This document shows, piece after piece, positions 1 through 11,226 of a stretch of DNA of 64,000 nucleotides (its first letter is position 1; each line of letters starts with the position of its first letter). Location of the stretch: assembly GCA_963829505.1 (NCBI GenBank), contig CAWHIL010000001.1, positions 1,116,001 through 1,180,000 on the forward strand, given 5' to 3'. The translations under genes were made by a program, and so were the position numbers. The stretch is from Roseiarcus sp963829505 (GTDB lineage Bacteria > Pseudomonadota > Alphaproteobacteria > Rhizobiales > Beijerinckiaceae). The notes beneath the pieces were generated by a model, which saw nothing but the letters and a program-made list of their open reading frames with translations, did not search any database and had not been told where the DNA came from.

Positions 1-134
1 CCGAGGAGGTCGACGAAGTGACGCGCCGTCGTGCCCGTTCCGAGGCCGAGCCGCATGCCGGGAGTCACGAGGCCGAGCGCGCGCCTTGCGGCCTCGCGCT
101 TCAGAACTTCGCGATCGTCGGGTGGTGCGCCCAT
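1..134 (-). CDS. rpiA: Ribose-5-phosphate isomerase A, N-terminal fragment cut by window edge
   Basis: Reading the minus strand from the ATG at 134 gives 44 residues before the window ends. They contain the glycine-rich phosphate-binding stretch LGLGTGTTARHFVDLL, preceded by a helix with EAARRALGLV, which is the typical start of RpiA. The enzyme interconverts ribose-5-phosphate and ribulose-5-phosphate in the cytosolic pentose phosphate pathway. A purine-rich GGAAGG lies just upstream of the start. Catalytic residues further along are outside the window, so the call rests on the N-terminal signature only. The 165 bp between this start and the next gene show no feature. Confidence 0.85.
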   Translation of the reverse strand, partial: MGAPPDDREVLKREAARRALGLVTPGMRLGLGTGTTARHFVDLL

Positions 135-299
135 GCCTTCCGTCCGCCGTTGGAGCCCGCCGACGCTTCCTGACCGGTCGGACGGACGTCCGGGGGAGCG
201 AAAGGGGCAGAACCCCGCGCGCCATTCAAGTGACGCGACGCGAGCCGCTTTATAGGCTCGGCGGGGCGAAGGCAACGCCGGGCCGAGCCGGACGTTGGC

Positions 300-1583
300 T
301 CAGGCCTTGCGGCCCGCCTCGATCACGTCCTCGACGCTGCGCAGGCCGGTCTTCGGCGCGCTGACCAGCACGGCCATGTTGCCGGGCGCGTGCTGGTTCT
401 TCCACATCTTGGTGTGGGCGACCGGGATCTCCGCCCAGGGGAAGACTTCCGACATGCAGGGATCGATCCGCCGGTCGATGACGAACTTGTTGGCCGCCGA
501 GGCCTGCTTGAGGTGGGCGAAATGCGAGCCCTGGATGCGCTTCTGCCGCATCCAGACGAAGCGTGCGTCGAAGGTGATGTTGAACCCGCTGGTGCCGGCG
601 CAGAACACCACCATGCCGCCGCGCTTGACGACGAAGCACGAGGTCGGGAAGGTCGCCTCGCCCGGATGCTCGAAAACGAGGTCGACGTCCTTCTTGCCGG
701 TGAATTCCCAGATCGCCTTGCCGAACTTGCGCGCCTCCGCCATGTAGGCCGAATACTCGGGCGTGTTGACCTTGGGCAATTGTCCCCAGCAGTTGAAGTT
801 CTTGCGATTGACGACGCCCTTGGCGCCGAGGCTCATCACGTAATCGCGCTTGGTTTCGTCCGAGATCACGCCGATGGCGTTTGCGCCGGCGGCGGCGCAA
901 AGCTGGACGCCGAAGACGCCAAGCCCGCCAGAGGCGCCCCAGACGAGGACGTTGTCGCCGGGGCGCAGGCGATGCGGCTCGTGGCCGAACAGCATCCGGT
1001 AGGCGGTCGCGAGCGTCAGCGTGTAGGAGGCCGCCTCCTCCCAGGTCAGGTGCTTCGGGCGCTCCATGAGCTGGCGGTCCTGCACCCGGCAGAACTGGGC
1101 GAACGAGCCGTCGGGCGTCTCGTAGCCCCAGATGCGCTGCGACGGCGAGAACATCGGGTCGCCGCCGTTGCATTCCTCGTCGTCGCCGTCGTCCTGATTG
1201 CAATGGACGACGACTTCGTCGCCGACCTTCCAGCGCTTCACCTTCGAGCCGACCGCCCAGACGACGCCGGAGGCGTCGGACCCGGCGATATGGTAGGGAT
1301 TCTTGTGGACGGCGAGGGTGGAGACGGGCTCGCCGAGCGCGGCCCAGACGCCGTTGTAATTAACGCCCGCCGCCATCACGAGCACGAGCACGTCGTGGCT
1401 GTCGAGCGGCCAGGTCGGAACGACCTCGATCTTCATCGCGTCTTCCGGCGGCCCGTGGCGCTCCTTGCGAATGGCCCAGGCGTACATGGACTTCGGAACG
1501 TGGCCGAGCGGCGGGATCTCCCCGATCTCGTAGAGATCTTTCAAGGGGGCTTCGGCCGACACGTCGGCGGGTCGCGTGTTCAT
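300..1583 (-). CDS. ccr: Crotonyl-CoA carboxylase/reductase
   Basis: Predicted 427-residue medium-chain dehydrogenase/reductase. It reductively carboxylates crotonyl-CoA to ethylmalonyl-CoA with NADPH and CO2, the key step of the ethylmalonyl-CoA pathway for acetyl-CoA assimilation where isocitrate lyase is absent. Visible features are GVNYNGVWA near residue 75, whose Asn matches the CO2-contacting Asn of characterised enzymes, the WGYETPDGSFAQF segment near 150, and the nucleotide-binding WGASGGLGVFGVQL near 220. The late GSHFAHLKQA segment carries a conserved His. Full length for the family. The ATG at 1583 is preferred over upstream starts because AGGAAG sits just before it and homologues begin here. 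It stands alone, with rpiA downstream in the same direction. The symbol ccrA is also used. Confidence 0.95.
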   Translation of the reverse strand: MNTRPADVSAEAPLKDLYEIGEIPPLGHVPKSMYAWAIRKERHGPPEDAMKIEVVPTWPLDSHDVLVLVMAAGVNYNGVWAALGEPVSTLAVHKNPYHIAGSDASGVVWAVGSKVKRWKVGDEVVVHCNQDDGDDEECNGGDPMFSPSQRIWGYETPDGSFAQFCRVQDRQLMERPKHLTWEEAASYTLTLATAYRMLFGHEPHRLRPGDNVLVWGASGGLGVFGVQLCAAAGANAIGVISDETKRDYVMSLGAKGVVNRKNFNCWGQLPKVNTPEYSAYMAEARKFGKAIWEFTGKKDVDLVFEHPGEATFPTSCFVVKRGGMVVFCAGTSGFNITFDARFVWMRQKRIQGSHFAHLKQASAANKFVIDRRIDPCMSEVFPWAEIPVAHTKMWKNQHAPGNMAVLVSAPKTGLRSVEDVIEAGRKA

Positions 1584-1766
1584 GGGCTTCCTCGACGAGC
1601 GACGTCCATCAGACCAATAGCGGATGCTTCGCCGGGTCGATATTGCGCCGCACAATAGAGTTTTGCCCTTCGGGCAGGGAAAATCAATCCTCCTTTTCGT
1701 CGCGGTGGTCCATGACGGTCAGTTCCCAGTGCGAAGCGCTCGTTTCAGCGAGGGCCGTCGTGAGCG

Positions 1767-2945
1767 TCAGCCGCCGAAGATGACGCGCCTGAACCGCGCC
1801 GAGGCGATCGCGTAATAAACGGCGCCGATGACGACCATGGCAAGGAGTTCGCGCCAGAGGAGCGTGATGTCGGCGCCGCGGAACAGCACCGCCTGCGCGA
1901 AGGACACGAAGTGCGGGGTCGGACTCACGGTCTGGACGACGGTTTGCAGCCAGACGGGCATGCTCTCCATCGGCGTCGAGCTGCCCGACAAAAGCTGCGT
2001 CACCATCAGCACGGGAATCGCTAGCAGCCCGAACTGCCCCATGGTGGTCGCGAGGGTTCCGAGCATGATGCCGAGCGTCGCGACGACGAGCGCATAGATC
2101 GCCGAGCCGAAGACGAACAGGACCATCGAGCCGTTGATCGGCGCGCCGATCCACCAATGCACCACGAACTGAATTGACAGCACGGCGGCGACGAGGATGA
2201 CCAGGGCGTTGGCGATCATCTTGGCGATCATGATCTCTGGCGCGACGATCGGCATGACGAGGAGGTGCTCGACGGTGCCCTGCTCGCGCTCGCGGATGAG
2301 GGCTGCGCCGGTGAGGATGACGGTCAGCATGGTGATCTGGTTGATGACCTGAGTCATCCCCGAGTACCATGAGGTGTTAAGGTTCGGGTTGAAGGCGGCG
2401 CGCGTGACGATGTTGAGCGGGGCCGCCGAGGCCGCGTCCTTGCCCGACAAGAAGCGTTGGATCTCGTCGGCGATTGCGGTCCGGACATAGCTCGAGCCAT
2501 TGCCCGCCTGCGAGACGGCGGTCGCGTCGACGTTGACCTGGATGCCCGTCTTGCGCTCCGCGCGCAAATCCGCCTCGAAATTCGGCGGGATCTCGACGAC
2601 AAACAGAAGCTCGCCGCGGTCCATCATCGGGTCGATGTCCGACGCCCGGATCTGCACCGGCGGCTGGAAGGTCGGCGGCTTCAGCGCCTCGGCGATCTGG
2701 CGCGAGAGCGGCGAGCCGTCCTCGTCGACGACGCCGACCGAGAGGTTGGTCGCCTCGGTCTTGGCCCCGGTCGCAACCGTGTAGACCGAGAGCGAAAACG
2801 AATAGATCACGAGAAACATCATCACCGGATCGGCGCGGATGCTCCGAAGCTCCTTGATCACCAGGTAGAGGACGTTCGCCAGATGATTGGCGAAGGTCAG
2901 CGGCGGGTGCTCGACGAAACGGGGGGCGGGAGGCGCTTCGGACAT
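1767..2945 (-). CDS. ABC-2 type permease of a multidrug-type exporter
   Basis: A 392-residue inner-membrane protein. One membrane segment lies near residues 35-55 (VMMFLVIYSFSLSVYTV), then a periplasmic domain to about residue 180, then five or six hydrophobic segments (for example TMLTVILTGAALI), ending near RFRRVIFGG. This is the layout of YhhJ-type ABC-2 permeases. The start at 2945 (MSEAPP) lies just past the stop codon of the upstream ATPase gene at 2947, so translation is probably coupled. With the next two genes it forms a tripartite exporter operon resembling yhiI-rbbA-yhhJ. The substrate cannot be told from sequence. Confidence 0.85.
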   Translation of the reverse strand: MSEAPPAPRFVEHPPLTFANHLANVLYLVIKELRSIRADPVMMFLVIYSFSLSVYTVATGAKTEATNLSVGVVDEDGSPLSRQIAEALKPPTFQPPVQIRASDIDPMMDRGELLFVVEIPPNFEADLRAERKTGIQVNVDATAVSQAGNGSSYVRTAIADEIQRFLSGKDAASAAPLNIVTRAAFNPNLNTSWYSGMTQVINQITMLTVILTGAALIREREQGTVEHLLVMPIVAPEIMIAKMIANALVILVAAVLSIQFVVHWWIGAPINGSMVLFVFGSAIYALVVATLGIMLGTLATTMGQFGLLAIPVLMVTQLLSGSSTPMESMPVWLQTVVQTVSPTPHFVSFAQAVLFRGADITLLWRELLAMVVIGAVYYAIASARFRRVIFGG

Positions 2946-2946
2946 T

Positions 2947-5689
2947 TCACGCCTCCTGCTTGCGCAGCAGCGCAAGCGACAGGATCAGGAAGACGAGCGC
3001 GATCGCGGTAATCGCCGCAAGATTGCGCCACAGATCGAAGAAACCGAGGTCCTTGGCGAATACGCCGACGGAAATCTGCTGGTACCAGGACGAGGGGAAG
3101 ATCACGCTGATAAACCGCGCGCTTCCGGAGAGCGACGAGACCGGCGCGAGCATGCCCGACATGTTGATCGCCGGCGTCATGGTGAGGATGGTGGTCGCGA
3201 AGACAGCCGCGACCTGCGAGCGCGTGAACGACGAAATCAGCTCGCCGAAGCCGGTCGTCGAAATCACGTAGATCAGGGTTCCGATCAAGAGCAGCAGGAA
3301 CGGACCCTTGGCCGACACGCCGAAGACGAAAACCGACATCAGATAGAGAACGAAGAAGTTCAGCATAGCGATGGCGACATAGGGCGCCTGCTTGCCGATC
3401 AGGAACTCGAAGCGGGTGATCGGGGTCGAGCGGAAATTGGCGATCGAGCCCGTTTCCTTTTCGCGCACCACGGAAATCGCCGCCATGATCGCCGGGATCA
3501 GGCAGAGCAGCAGCATGAAGATGCCGGGAATCATCGCGTTGACGCTCAGGAACGCCTGATTGTAGCGAAAGCGCACCTCGATATCGTCGTTGCTCCACGC
3601 GTTGGGCGTTCCCGGCCGCGTGATCCCGCGCCTCAGCTCCTCGCCCTGCTGGCGGATGACGCCGGCGACGTAGTTCTTGGCGGTCTCGCCGCGGAAGGTC
3701 ATGGCGCCGTCGACGGTCACGTCGACCTCGGGTTTGCGGCCGGCGAGGAGATCGCGGCCGAAGCCCGGCGGGATCTCGACGACGATCTGCGTCGCGCCGC
3801 TGCGCAGACGCCGCTCCGCTTCCTCGTCGGAGGTGATCGGCGGCTGCACCGAGAAATAGCGCGAGCCCTCGAAGCCCTGAAGAAGCTCGCGGCTTTGGGG
3901 GGACTGATCCTGGTCGAACGCCGCCATCTTGAGGTTCTCGATGTCGAACGAGATGCCGAAGCCGAACGCGAGCATCAGGACGATCGGGCCGAGGATGGCG
4001 AAGGCGAGGCGGATCGGATCGCGACGAAGCTCGACGGTCTCGCGGCGGGCGTAGGCCCAGAGACGGCCCAGGCTGAAGCGCGCCGGGGCGCCGAGCGGCT
4101 CGGCCGCGCCCGCGGCTGCTGGCGGCGCCGCCTCGGCCTTCTTCGACATGTCGATCCCCGCGGCTTCCGCGAGATAGCCGACAAAGCACTCTTCCAGCGA
4201 AGCGCTGCCGCGCTCTCTGACGAGGTCGCGCGGCGCGCCGACCGCGAGCACCCGGCCGGCATGCATGAGCGAGATTCGGTCGCAGCGGTCCGCCTCGTTC
4301 ATGAAATGGGTGGTGACGAAGATCGTCACCCCGTCGTCGCGCGAAAGGTCGATCAGCGTCCGCCAGAAGGCGTCGCGAGCGATCGGGTCCACGCCCGAGG
4401 TCGGCTCGTCGAGAATGAGGATCGTCGGCTCGTGCAGGACGGCGACCGCAAGCTGGAGGCGCTGCTTGATGCCGAGCGGCAGACGGTCGGGCCGCGCGTC
4501 GACGTAGGCCTTGAGGTCGTAGCGCTCGAGGAGTTCGGCGATCCGTGGCGCGATCCGCTCCTTGGGCAGATGATAGAGCTCGGCGTGCAGCTCGAGGTTC
4601 TGTCTCACCGTCAATTCGCCGTAGAGCGAGAAAGCCTGCGTCATGTAGCCGACGTTGCGCCGCGCCTGCATGTCGTCCGAGCCCATCGGGGTGCCGAACA
4701 ACTGGCAGGTTCCGCTGGTCGCCGGCAGGAGGCCGACCAGCATCTTCATCGTCGTCGACTTGCCGCAGCCGTTCGAGCCGAGGAAGCCGAAGATCTCTCC
4801 GGGCGGGATCTTGAAGCTCACATGATCGACGGCGACGAAATCGCCGAACTTGCGCGTCAGCCCCTCGGCCTCGATCGCCGGCGTCTGGCTCGCCGAGGCG
4901 ACGAGCGGGCGCACCACGACCTTCTGATGCGTCGCGCGCTTGGCCTCGGGCATGAGCGCGATGAAGGCGTCGTCGAGATTGGCCTCGCCGGTCTTGTCGA
5001 GAAGCTCCTTGAGGGTTCCGGTCGCGATGATCTTGCCGTCGTCCATCGCCATGAGCCAGTCGAAGCGCTCGGCTTCGTCCATGTAGGCGGTGGCGACGAC
5101 GACGCTCATCTGCGGCCGCCGGGCGCGGATCGTGTTGATCAGGTCCCAGAACTGGCCCCGCGACAGCGGATCGACGCCGGTCGTCGGCTCGTCGAGGATC
5201 AGGAGGTCGGGGTCGTTGATCAGGGCGCAGCAGAGGCTGAGCTTCTGCTTCATGCCGCCCGAGAGCTTGCCCGCCGGGCGCGCCTCGAACTTCTCCATGC
5301 CGGTCGCGGTCAGAAGCTCGGTGATGCGGGCCCGGCGCTCCTCGGCGCCCTGGCCGAAGAGGCGGCCGAAAAAGTCGATGTTCTCGAAAACGCTGAGCGT
5401 GGGGTAGAGATTGCGGCCGAGGCCCTGCGGCATGTAAGCCACACGGCCGCGGATCTCCTTGAGGTTGCGGGTGTCGGCGACGTTCTTGTCGAAGACGAGC
5501 ACATCGCCCGTCTGGATGATCTTCACGCCGGCGATCAGTCCGAGCAGGGTCGACTTGCCGACCCCGTCCGGCCCGATGACGCCGACCATGATGCGCGAGG
5601 GAATATCGATCGAGACGTCGGCGAGCGCCACCGTCGCGCCGTACCGGTGCGAGACGCCTATGACTTCGCGCGACGGGCTCGCCGGTCAT
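2947..5689 (-). CDS. Fused ABC transporter: two ATPase domains plus ABC-2 permease (apparent +1 frameshift near start)
   Basis: About 914 residues once corrected. The first nucleotide-binding domain has Walker A GPDGVGKST, signature LSGGMKQK and Walker B LLILDEPTTGVDP. The second has GSNGCGKST, LPLGIKQR and ILILDEPTSGVDP. An ABC-2 membrane domain follows with about six segments in the last 250 residues. This is the RbbA/YhiH architecture. The long frame has no ATG before an internal GTG at 5631, and starting there would remove the A-loop Tyr of SHRYGATVAL. The natural ATG is at 5689, 8 bp after the upstream stop, but in another frame. Dropping one C from the CCC about 13 bases in joins them (MTGEPSREVIGVSHRYG). 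I therefore place the start at 5689 and treat the break as a probable single-base sequence error. Confidence 0.85.
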
Positions 5690-5696
5690 TGTCGGC

Positions 5697-6887
5697 TCAC
5701 TTGGCCGGGGGCGTTGCGCTGTCCGAGTTCGCGGCCGCGGGCGGAGCGGGCGCAGGCGCCGCCGGGGCGGAAGCGGTTGCGGGCGCGGCGGGCGCCGCCG
5801 GCGCGGCCGCGGACGGCGCCGTGTCGCTCGCCTTGGGCGCGGGAATGTTGGGCTGAAGCTCGGCCGGCCAGGCGACGTCGGTCCTGGTGCGGACGAACCC
5901 CATGCCTCGGATGCCCGTCTTCACCCGCGTGTAGTAGTTCTGCAGCACGCCCGGGTCGATCTTGAGCTTCAGCCGGAACATGAGCTTGGCGCGCTCATCC
6001 TTGGTCTCGACGGTCTTCGGGGTGAACTGCGCGTCCGCCGCGACGAAGCTGACGTTGGCTGGGATGATCACGTCGGGGATCGGATCGAGAATGATGCGCG
6101 CCTCGTCGCCGATCGTGGCGCGGCCGGCGTCGGCGGCGGGCAGGAAGATCGTCATGTAGACGTCGGTCAGATCGAGAATGGTGACGACCGGCGCGCCGGC
6201 CGCGACGACCTCGCCCGCGCGGGCGAGCTGATACTGGACGCGGCCGTTGCGCGGCGAGACGAGGGTCAGGTCGTGGATGATCGCCTCGATCCGCTCGACT
6301 TCGGCCTCGGCATTCTTGATCTGCGACAGCGCCTGGTCGCGCTGCGAGGTGAAGCTCGCGACCGAGGCGACCGCCGAATCCATGTTGCGCTTGCGCTGCT
6401 CGAAGGTCTGCTTTGTGATGAACCCGCTCTTCATCAGTTCCTGCCCGCGGGCGAAGTCGGACTTGGCGAATTCGAGCGCGCTCTGACGGTTGGCGATCTC
6501 GGCCTCGGCGGCGGCGGCCGCGTTCTTCGAACTCTGGACGCTCGCCTGGGCGGCGCGCAGCTGCGCCTCGTATTCCGGCGCGGAGACGCGCGCGATGACC
6601 TGACCCTGCGCGACGCTCGAACCCTCCTCGACCGAAACCTCGGCGAGGCGGCCGGCATATTTCGAGGAGACGTCGACCTGCGTCGCCTCGATGCGGCCGT
6701 TGGCCTTGACGATGCCGGCGGGCAGAGTTTCCCCGCGCAGGCGGGCGATCAGATTCTTGACGAAGCCCTGCGCCTCGGCGGAGGCGATCGGCGCGACCCC
6801 CCGGCCCGGACTTGCTTCGATGCAGAGCGGGACAACAAAAGCCGCCGTCAGGGAGACGACGGTCGCGACGCGCCGAATGGATGCCAT
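5697..6887 (-). CDS. HlyD-family membrane-fusion (periplasmic adaptor) protein
   Basis: A 396-residue adaptor that would link the inner-membrane ABC exporter encoded downstream to an outer-membrane channel. It has an N-terminal signal or anchor (VVSLTAAFVVPLCI), a lipoyl-like half near residues 60-105 (RIEATQVDVSSKYAGRL) and a long Ala/Glu/Gln-rich coiled coil at about 105-200. The second lipoyl half (LVSPRNGRVQYQLARAGEVV), a beta-barrel domain and a low-complexity Ala/Pro tail from about residue 350 follow. The ATG at 6887 has AGGAGAG just upstream. First gene of the exporter operon, followed after 8 bp by the ATPase gene. No outer-membrane factor gene is nearby. Confidence 0.9.
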   Translation of the reverse strand: MASIRRVATVVSLTAAFVVPLCIEASPGRGVAPIASAEAQGFVKNLIARLRGETLPAGIVKANGRIEATQVDVSSKYAGRLAEVSVEEGSSVAQGQVIARVSAPEYEAQLRAAQASVQSSKNAAAAAEAEIANRQSALEFAKSDFARGQELMKSGFITKQTFEQRKRNMDSAVASVASFTSQRDQALSQIKNAEAEVERIEAIIHDLTLVSPRNGRVQYQLARAGEVVAAGAPVVTILDLTDVYMTIFLPAADAGRATIGDEARIILDPIPDVIIPANVSFVAADAQFTPKTVETKDERAKLMFRLKLKIDPGVLQNYYTRVKTGIRGMGFVRTRTDVAWPAELQPNIPAPKASDTAPSAAAPAAPAAPATASAPAAPAPAPPAAANSDSATPPAK

Positions 6888-7254
6888 AGGAACTCTCCTG
6901 CGCAACGGCGTGTCCGCGCAGGCTGCGGTCGAGGGAGCCCCAGCGCCGCCTCTTTCCGTCGAGCCTTAGCGCTTTACTAGGCAAGCCGGACAATGATGTA
7001 AAGGAGTCCCCCAGATGCATGGGGAGGTCGACTGCGGAAGTGCGCGAGCGAGCGCGAAAACGTCCGCAGGAGCGAAATCGGGGCCGCGAGTCAAACCTTG
7101 GTAGGAACTTCGCGAGACGGCAGGCGCCTGGGGCGGCGCTGTCCGTCCGATCCCCGACTGCGACTGCGCCAATCCGCCACGCTTCTCCTTGACTGTCGGC
7201 CGCGTACAATCCCCGACGCCTGACGCCAAAACTGCGGCGCTGTCGGAGGGGCGC
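6888..7254. other. Gene-free divergent region between exporter operon and acetyltransferase
   Basis: This 367-bp stretch separates two divergent starts and should hold both promoters. No convincing protein is encoded. The only structure noted is a widely spaced pair of matching arms, CTTTAC near 6971 and GTAAAG near 6999, which could be part of an operator but is weak. No terminator or repeat was recognised. Confidence 0.5.
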
Positions 7255-7782
7255 ATGTTCGATCCCAAGACGTTTCATGTCACCGAGACGCTTCACGACG
7301 GAAGCGTGGTCGAAATCCGCGCGCAGACGCCGGACGATCGGCAGGCGATCCTCGAGGAGATGAGCCATGCGAGCGCCGACACGCTCTACCATCGGTTCTT
7401 CGCGGTGAAGCGCAGCCTCTCGCCGGCCGAGCAGCACTATTATTTCGACATCGATTTCGTGAACCACATCGTGCTGGTCGCGACCACGCGCCTGGACGGC
7501 AAGCCGCGCATCGTCGGCGGCGTGCGCTTCGTCGTCGTCAAGCCGGGCGAGGCCGAAGTCGCCTTCTCCGTCGTCGACGACTACCAGCATCACGGCCTCG
7601 GCGCGGCGCTGATGCATCATATCAGGGAGATCGGCCGCGAGTTCGGCATGAAGGAGCTGGTGGCGGAGGTCCTGTCCGACAACGGGTCGATGCTCGCCGT
7701 GTTCGAACACAGCGGCCTCTTGACGACGACCCGGCGCGACGGATCGACCGTTCACGTGTCGATGCGCTACCCCGAGGGTTGA
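7255..7782 (+). CDS. GNAT-family N-acetyltransferase
   Basis: A 175-residue single-domain acetyltransferase using acetyl-CoA. The fold is seen from the N-terminal RAQTPDDRQAILEEM, the central strand GGVRFVVV and motif A (VDDYQHHGLGAALMHHI), where the Q-x-x-G-x-G/A-type loop binds the coenzyme pyrophosphate. The sequence resembles the C-terminal acetyltransferase domain of Pat/acyl-CoA synthetase-type protein acetyltransferases, but it stands alone here. Start chosen at 7255 because GGAGGGG precedes it closely; an upstream in-frame start would add a tail unlike the family. Substrate unknown. Monocistronic, convergent with the next gene. Confidence 0.85.
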   Translation: MFDPKTFHVTETLHDGSVVEIRAQTPDDRQAILEEMSHASADTLYHRFFAVKRSLSPAEQHYYFDIDFVNHIVLVATTRLDGKPRIVGGVRFVVVKPGEAEVAFSVVDDYQHHGLGAALMHHIREIGREFGMKELVAEVLSDNGSMLAVFEHSGLLTTTRRDGSTVHVSMRYPEG

Positions 7783-7810
7783 CGAAAACGTCCACCGGCG
7801 GGAGAGCGGC

Positions 7811-8218
7811 TCACTTGCACTTGACGAGAGTCGTGTCGAGCGTCTTGTCGCCGTTCGGCCGGTAGATGAGCTGCCCGGGCGTCTTGACCTCGATGTCGAC
7901 CGACTGGGACGTGTAGCTGATCGAGTCCCGGCAGTCGAAGCTCAAGGCGGTCACGCCGTTGGTGGTCGCTGCGTGGGTGACGTGGCAGGTCTGACTCGGC
8001 AGCACGACCGTTCCGGGCGAGATGATGGCGGCTTGCGCGAACTTGTCGACCGGCTGGCGGAAGGCGTAGCCGCCGCCGCCGCGCGTAAAGATTTTCTGAC
8101 AGTCGGCGTCGGACGTCGCCCACGCGCCGTTGAGGCCGGGGCTCAGCCCCTCGGCGACCGCCGGGCCGCCGAAACCGAGTGCGAGCGCGAGGAGAAACGA
8201 CCGGCGGCGGACGCTCAT
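7811..8218 (-). CDS. Small secreted protein of unknown function
   Basis: A 135-residue protein with an N-terminal signal peptide (RRRSFLLALALGFGGPAVAEG, cleavage probable after AVA). The mature part, about 110 residues, holds four cysteines (in DADCQK, SQTCHV, FDCRD and the C-terminal LVKCK), enough for two disulfides in the periplasm. GGAGATTG lies upstream of the start. I do not recognise the family. It sits alone between an acetyltransferase and glutaryl-CoA dehydrogenase and shows no link to either. Confidence 0.75.
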   Translation of the reverse strand: MSVRRRSFLLALALGFGGPAVAEGLSPGLNGAWATSDADCQKIFTRGGGGYAFRQPVDKFAQAAIISPGTVVLPSQTCHVTHAATTNGVTALSFDCRDSISYTSQSVDIEVKTPGQLIYRPNGDKTLDTTLVKCK

Positions 8219-8325
8219 TTTCGCAATCTCCGATGAATCGGCGGCGCCGAGTGACTTTGGCGAAACGATATCGCGCCCGCGCCTGGCTCGCCAGTCATCA
8301 AATCGTCCGAAGCCCCGCACGGTTG

Positions 8326-9516
<1,191 letters not shown>

Positions 9517-9552
9517 GGGGGCGCTCCTGAAACGAAAGGCCGGCCGTCGTCG

Positions 9553-11226
9553 TCACATGCCCGAATAGTTCGGCCCGCCGCCGCCCTCGGGCGCGACCCA
9601 GACGATGTTCTGGGTCGGATCCTTGATGTCGCAGGTCTTGCAGTGGACGCAATTCTGCGCGTTGATCACGAGGCGCTCGCCGCCCTCATCGCTCTTGACG
9701 AACTCGTATACGCCCGCCGGGCAATAGCGCTGCTCGGGCCCGGCGTAGAGCGCGAAATTGATCGTGACCGGAACGGCGGGATCCTTCAGCGTGAGGTGGG
9801 GCGGCTGATCTTCCTCGTGATTGACGTTGCCGACGAAGACCGACGACAGGCGATCGAAGGTCAGCCTGCCGTCGGGCTTCGGGTAGTCGATCGGGGCGCA
9901 TTCGGCCGCGGGCTTCAGCGAGGCGCAGTCGGGTTTTTTCGTGTGGATGGTCCAGGGCGGCGAGCGGACGCCGATCTTCGGCAGGAGCCAATGCTCGACG
10001 CCCGTCATCAATTGCCCGATGAGCGGACCCTTCTTGAACCAGGGCTTGAAATTGCGGCTCTGCTTCAATTCGTCGTGGAGCCAGCTCTTGCGGAAAAGCT
10101 CGGGGAAGGCGGCGAGTTCGTCGCCCGAGCGGCCGGCGGCAAGCGCCGCGGCGAGGGCCTCGGCTGCGAGCATCCCGCTCTTGATCGCCGCGTGGCTGCC
10201 CTTGACGCGCGCGGCGTTCATGAAGCCCGCGTCGCAGCCGATGAGCGCACCGCCGGGGAAGACGAGCTTGGGCAAGGCCTGCAGGCCGCCGTTGTTGATC
10301 GCCCTCGCGCCGTAGGAGAGCCGCTTGCCGCCCTCGATATGCGAGCGGATGGCGGGATGAGCCTTCCAGCGCTGCATCTCTTCGAAGGGATTGAGCCAGG
10401 GGTTCGAATAGTCGAGCCCGATGACGAAGCCGACCGAGACGAGGTTTCCTTCGAGGTGATAGAGGAACCCGCCGCCGAACGCGGCATTGTCCATCGGCCA
10501 GCCGGCGGTGTGCATGACGCGGCCGGGCTCGGCCTTGTCCTCGGGAACCTCCCACAATTCCTTGACGCCGATCGCGTAGGTCTGCGGATCCTGGCCCTCT
10601 GTCAGCCGGAAGCGGTCGAAGAGCTGCCGGCCGAGCTGGCCGCGCGCCCCTTCCGCGAAAATCGTGTAGCGGCCGGTGAGCTCCATGCCGAGCTGAAACG
10701 AATCCTTCGGCTCGCCGTCCTTGCCGACGCCGACATTGCCGGTGGCGACCCCACGCACCGAGCCGTCGTCGGCGTAGAGGATCTCGGCGGCGGCGAAGCC
10801 CGGAAAGATCTCGACGCCGAGCGCTTCGGCCTGTTCGGCGAGCCATTTCACGACATAGCCGAGGCGGACGATGTAGCAGCCGTGATTGTGAAAGTTGCGC
10901 GGGACCAGGGCGTCGGGAATGCGGCGCGACCCTTTCTCCGACAGGATCAGGACGTCGTCGCCGGTGACGGGCTGGTTCAAGGGCGCCCCGCGCTCCTTCC
11001 AGTCCGGGAAAAGCTCCACCAGCGCCCGGGGATCCATCACGGCGCCCGACAGGATGTGCGCGCCAGGCTCCGACCCCTTCTCCAGCACGATGACCGAGAG
11101 GTCCGGGTTGAGTTGTTTCAGGTGAATCGCGGTCGCCAGGCCCGCCGGGCCGGCGCCGACAATCACCACGTCGTAGGCCATCGCCTCGCGCGGCCCGAAC
11201 TGATCGAGAAGCTCCTTGGGAGTCAT
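9553..11226 (-). CDS. Electron transfer flavoprotein-ubiquinone oxidoreductase
   Basis: A 557-residue membrane-associated flavoprotein that passes electrons from ETF to ubiquinone. The N-terminal FAD-binding motif is VGAGPAGLATAIHL near residue 22. The C-terminal 4Fe-4S domain has NCVHCKTCDIKDPTQNI plus an earlier Cys (RYCPAGVY), giving the usual four-cysteine cluster. Length and both domains match the ETF-QO family (etfD/ETFDH) rather than the shorter FixC. It serves acyl-CoA dehydrogenases such as GcdH encoded just downstream. The ribosome site before the ATG at 11226 is weak. Confidence 0.94.
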   Translation of the reverse strand: MTPKELLDQFGPREAMAYDVVIVGAGPAGLATAIHLKQLNPDLSVIVLEKGSEPGAHILSGAVMDPRALVELFPDWKERGAPLNQPVTGDDVLILSEKGSRRIPDALVPRNFHNHGCYIVRLGYVVKWLAEQAEALGVEIFPGFAAAEILYADDGSVRGVATGNVGVGKDGEPKDSFQLGMELTGRYTIFAEGARGQLGRQLFDRFRLTEGQDPQTYAIGVKELWEVPEDKAEPGRVMHTAGWPMDNAAFGGGFLYHLEGNLVSVGFVIGLDYSNPWLNPFEEMQRWKAHPAIRSHIEGGKRLSYGARAINNGGLQALPKLVFPGGALIGCDAGFMNAARVKGSHAAIKSGMLAAEALAAALAAGRSGDELAAFPELFRKSWLHDELKQSRNFKPWFKKGPLIGQLMTGVEHWLLPKIGVRSPPWTIHTKKPDCASLKPAAECAPIDYPKPDGRLTFDRLSSVFVGNVNHEEDQPPHLTLKDPAVPVTINFALYAGPEQRYCPAGVYEFVKSDEGGERLVINAQNCVHCKTCDIKDPTQNIVWVAPEGGGGPNYSGM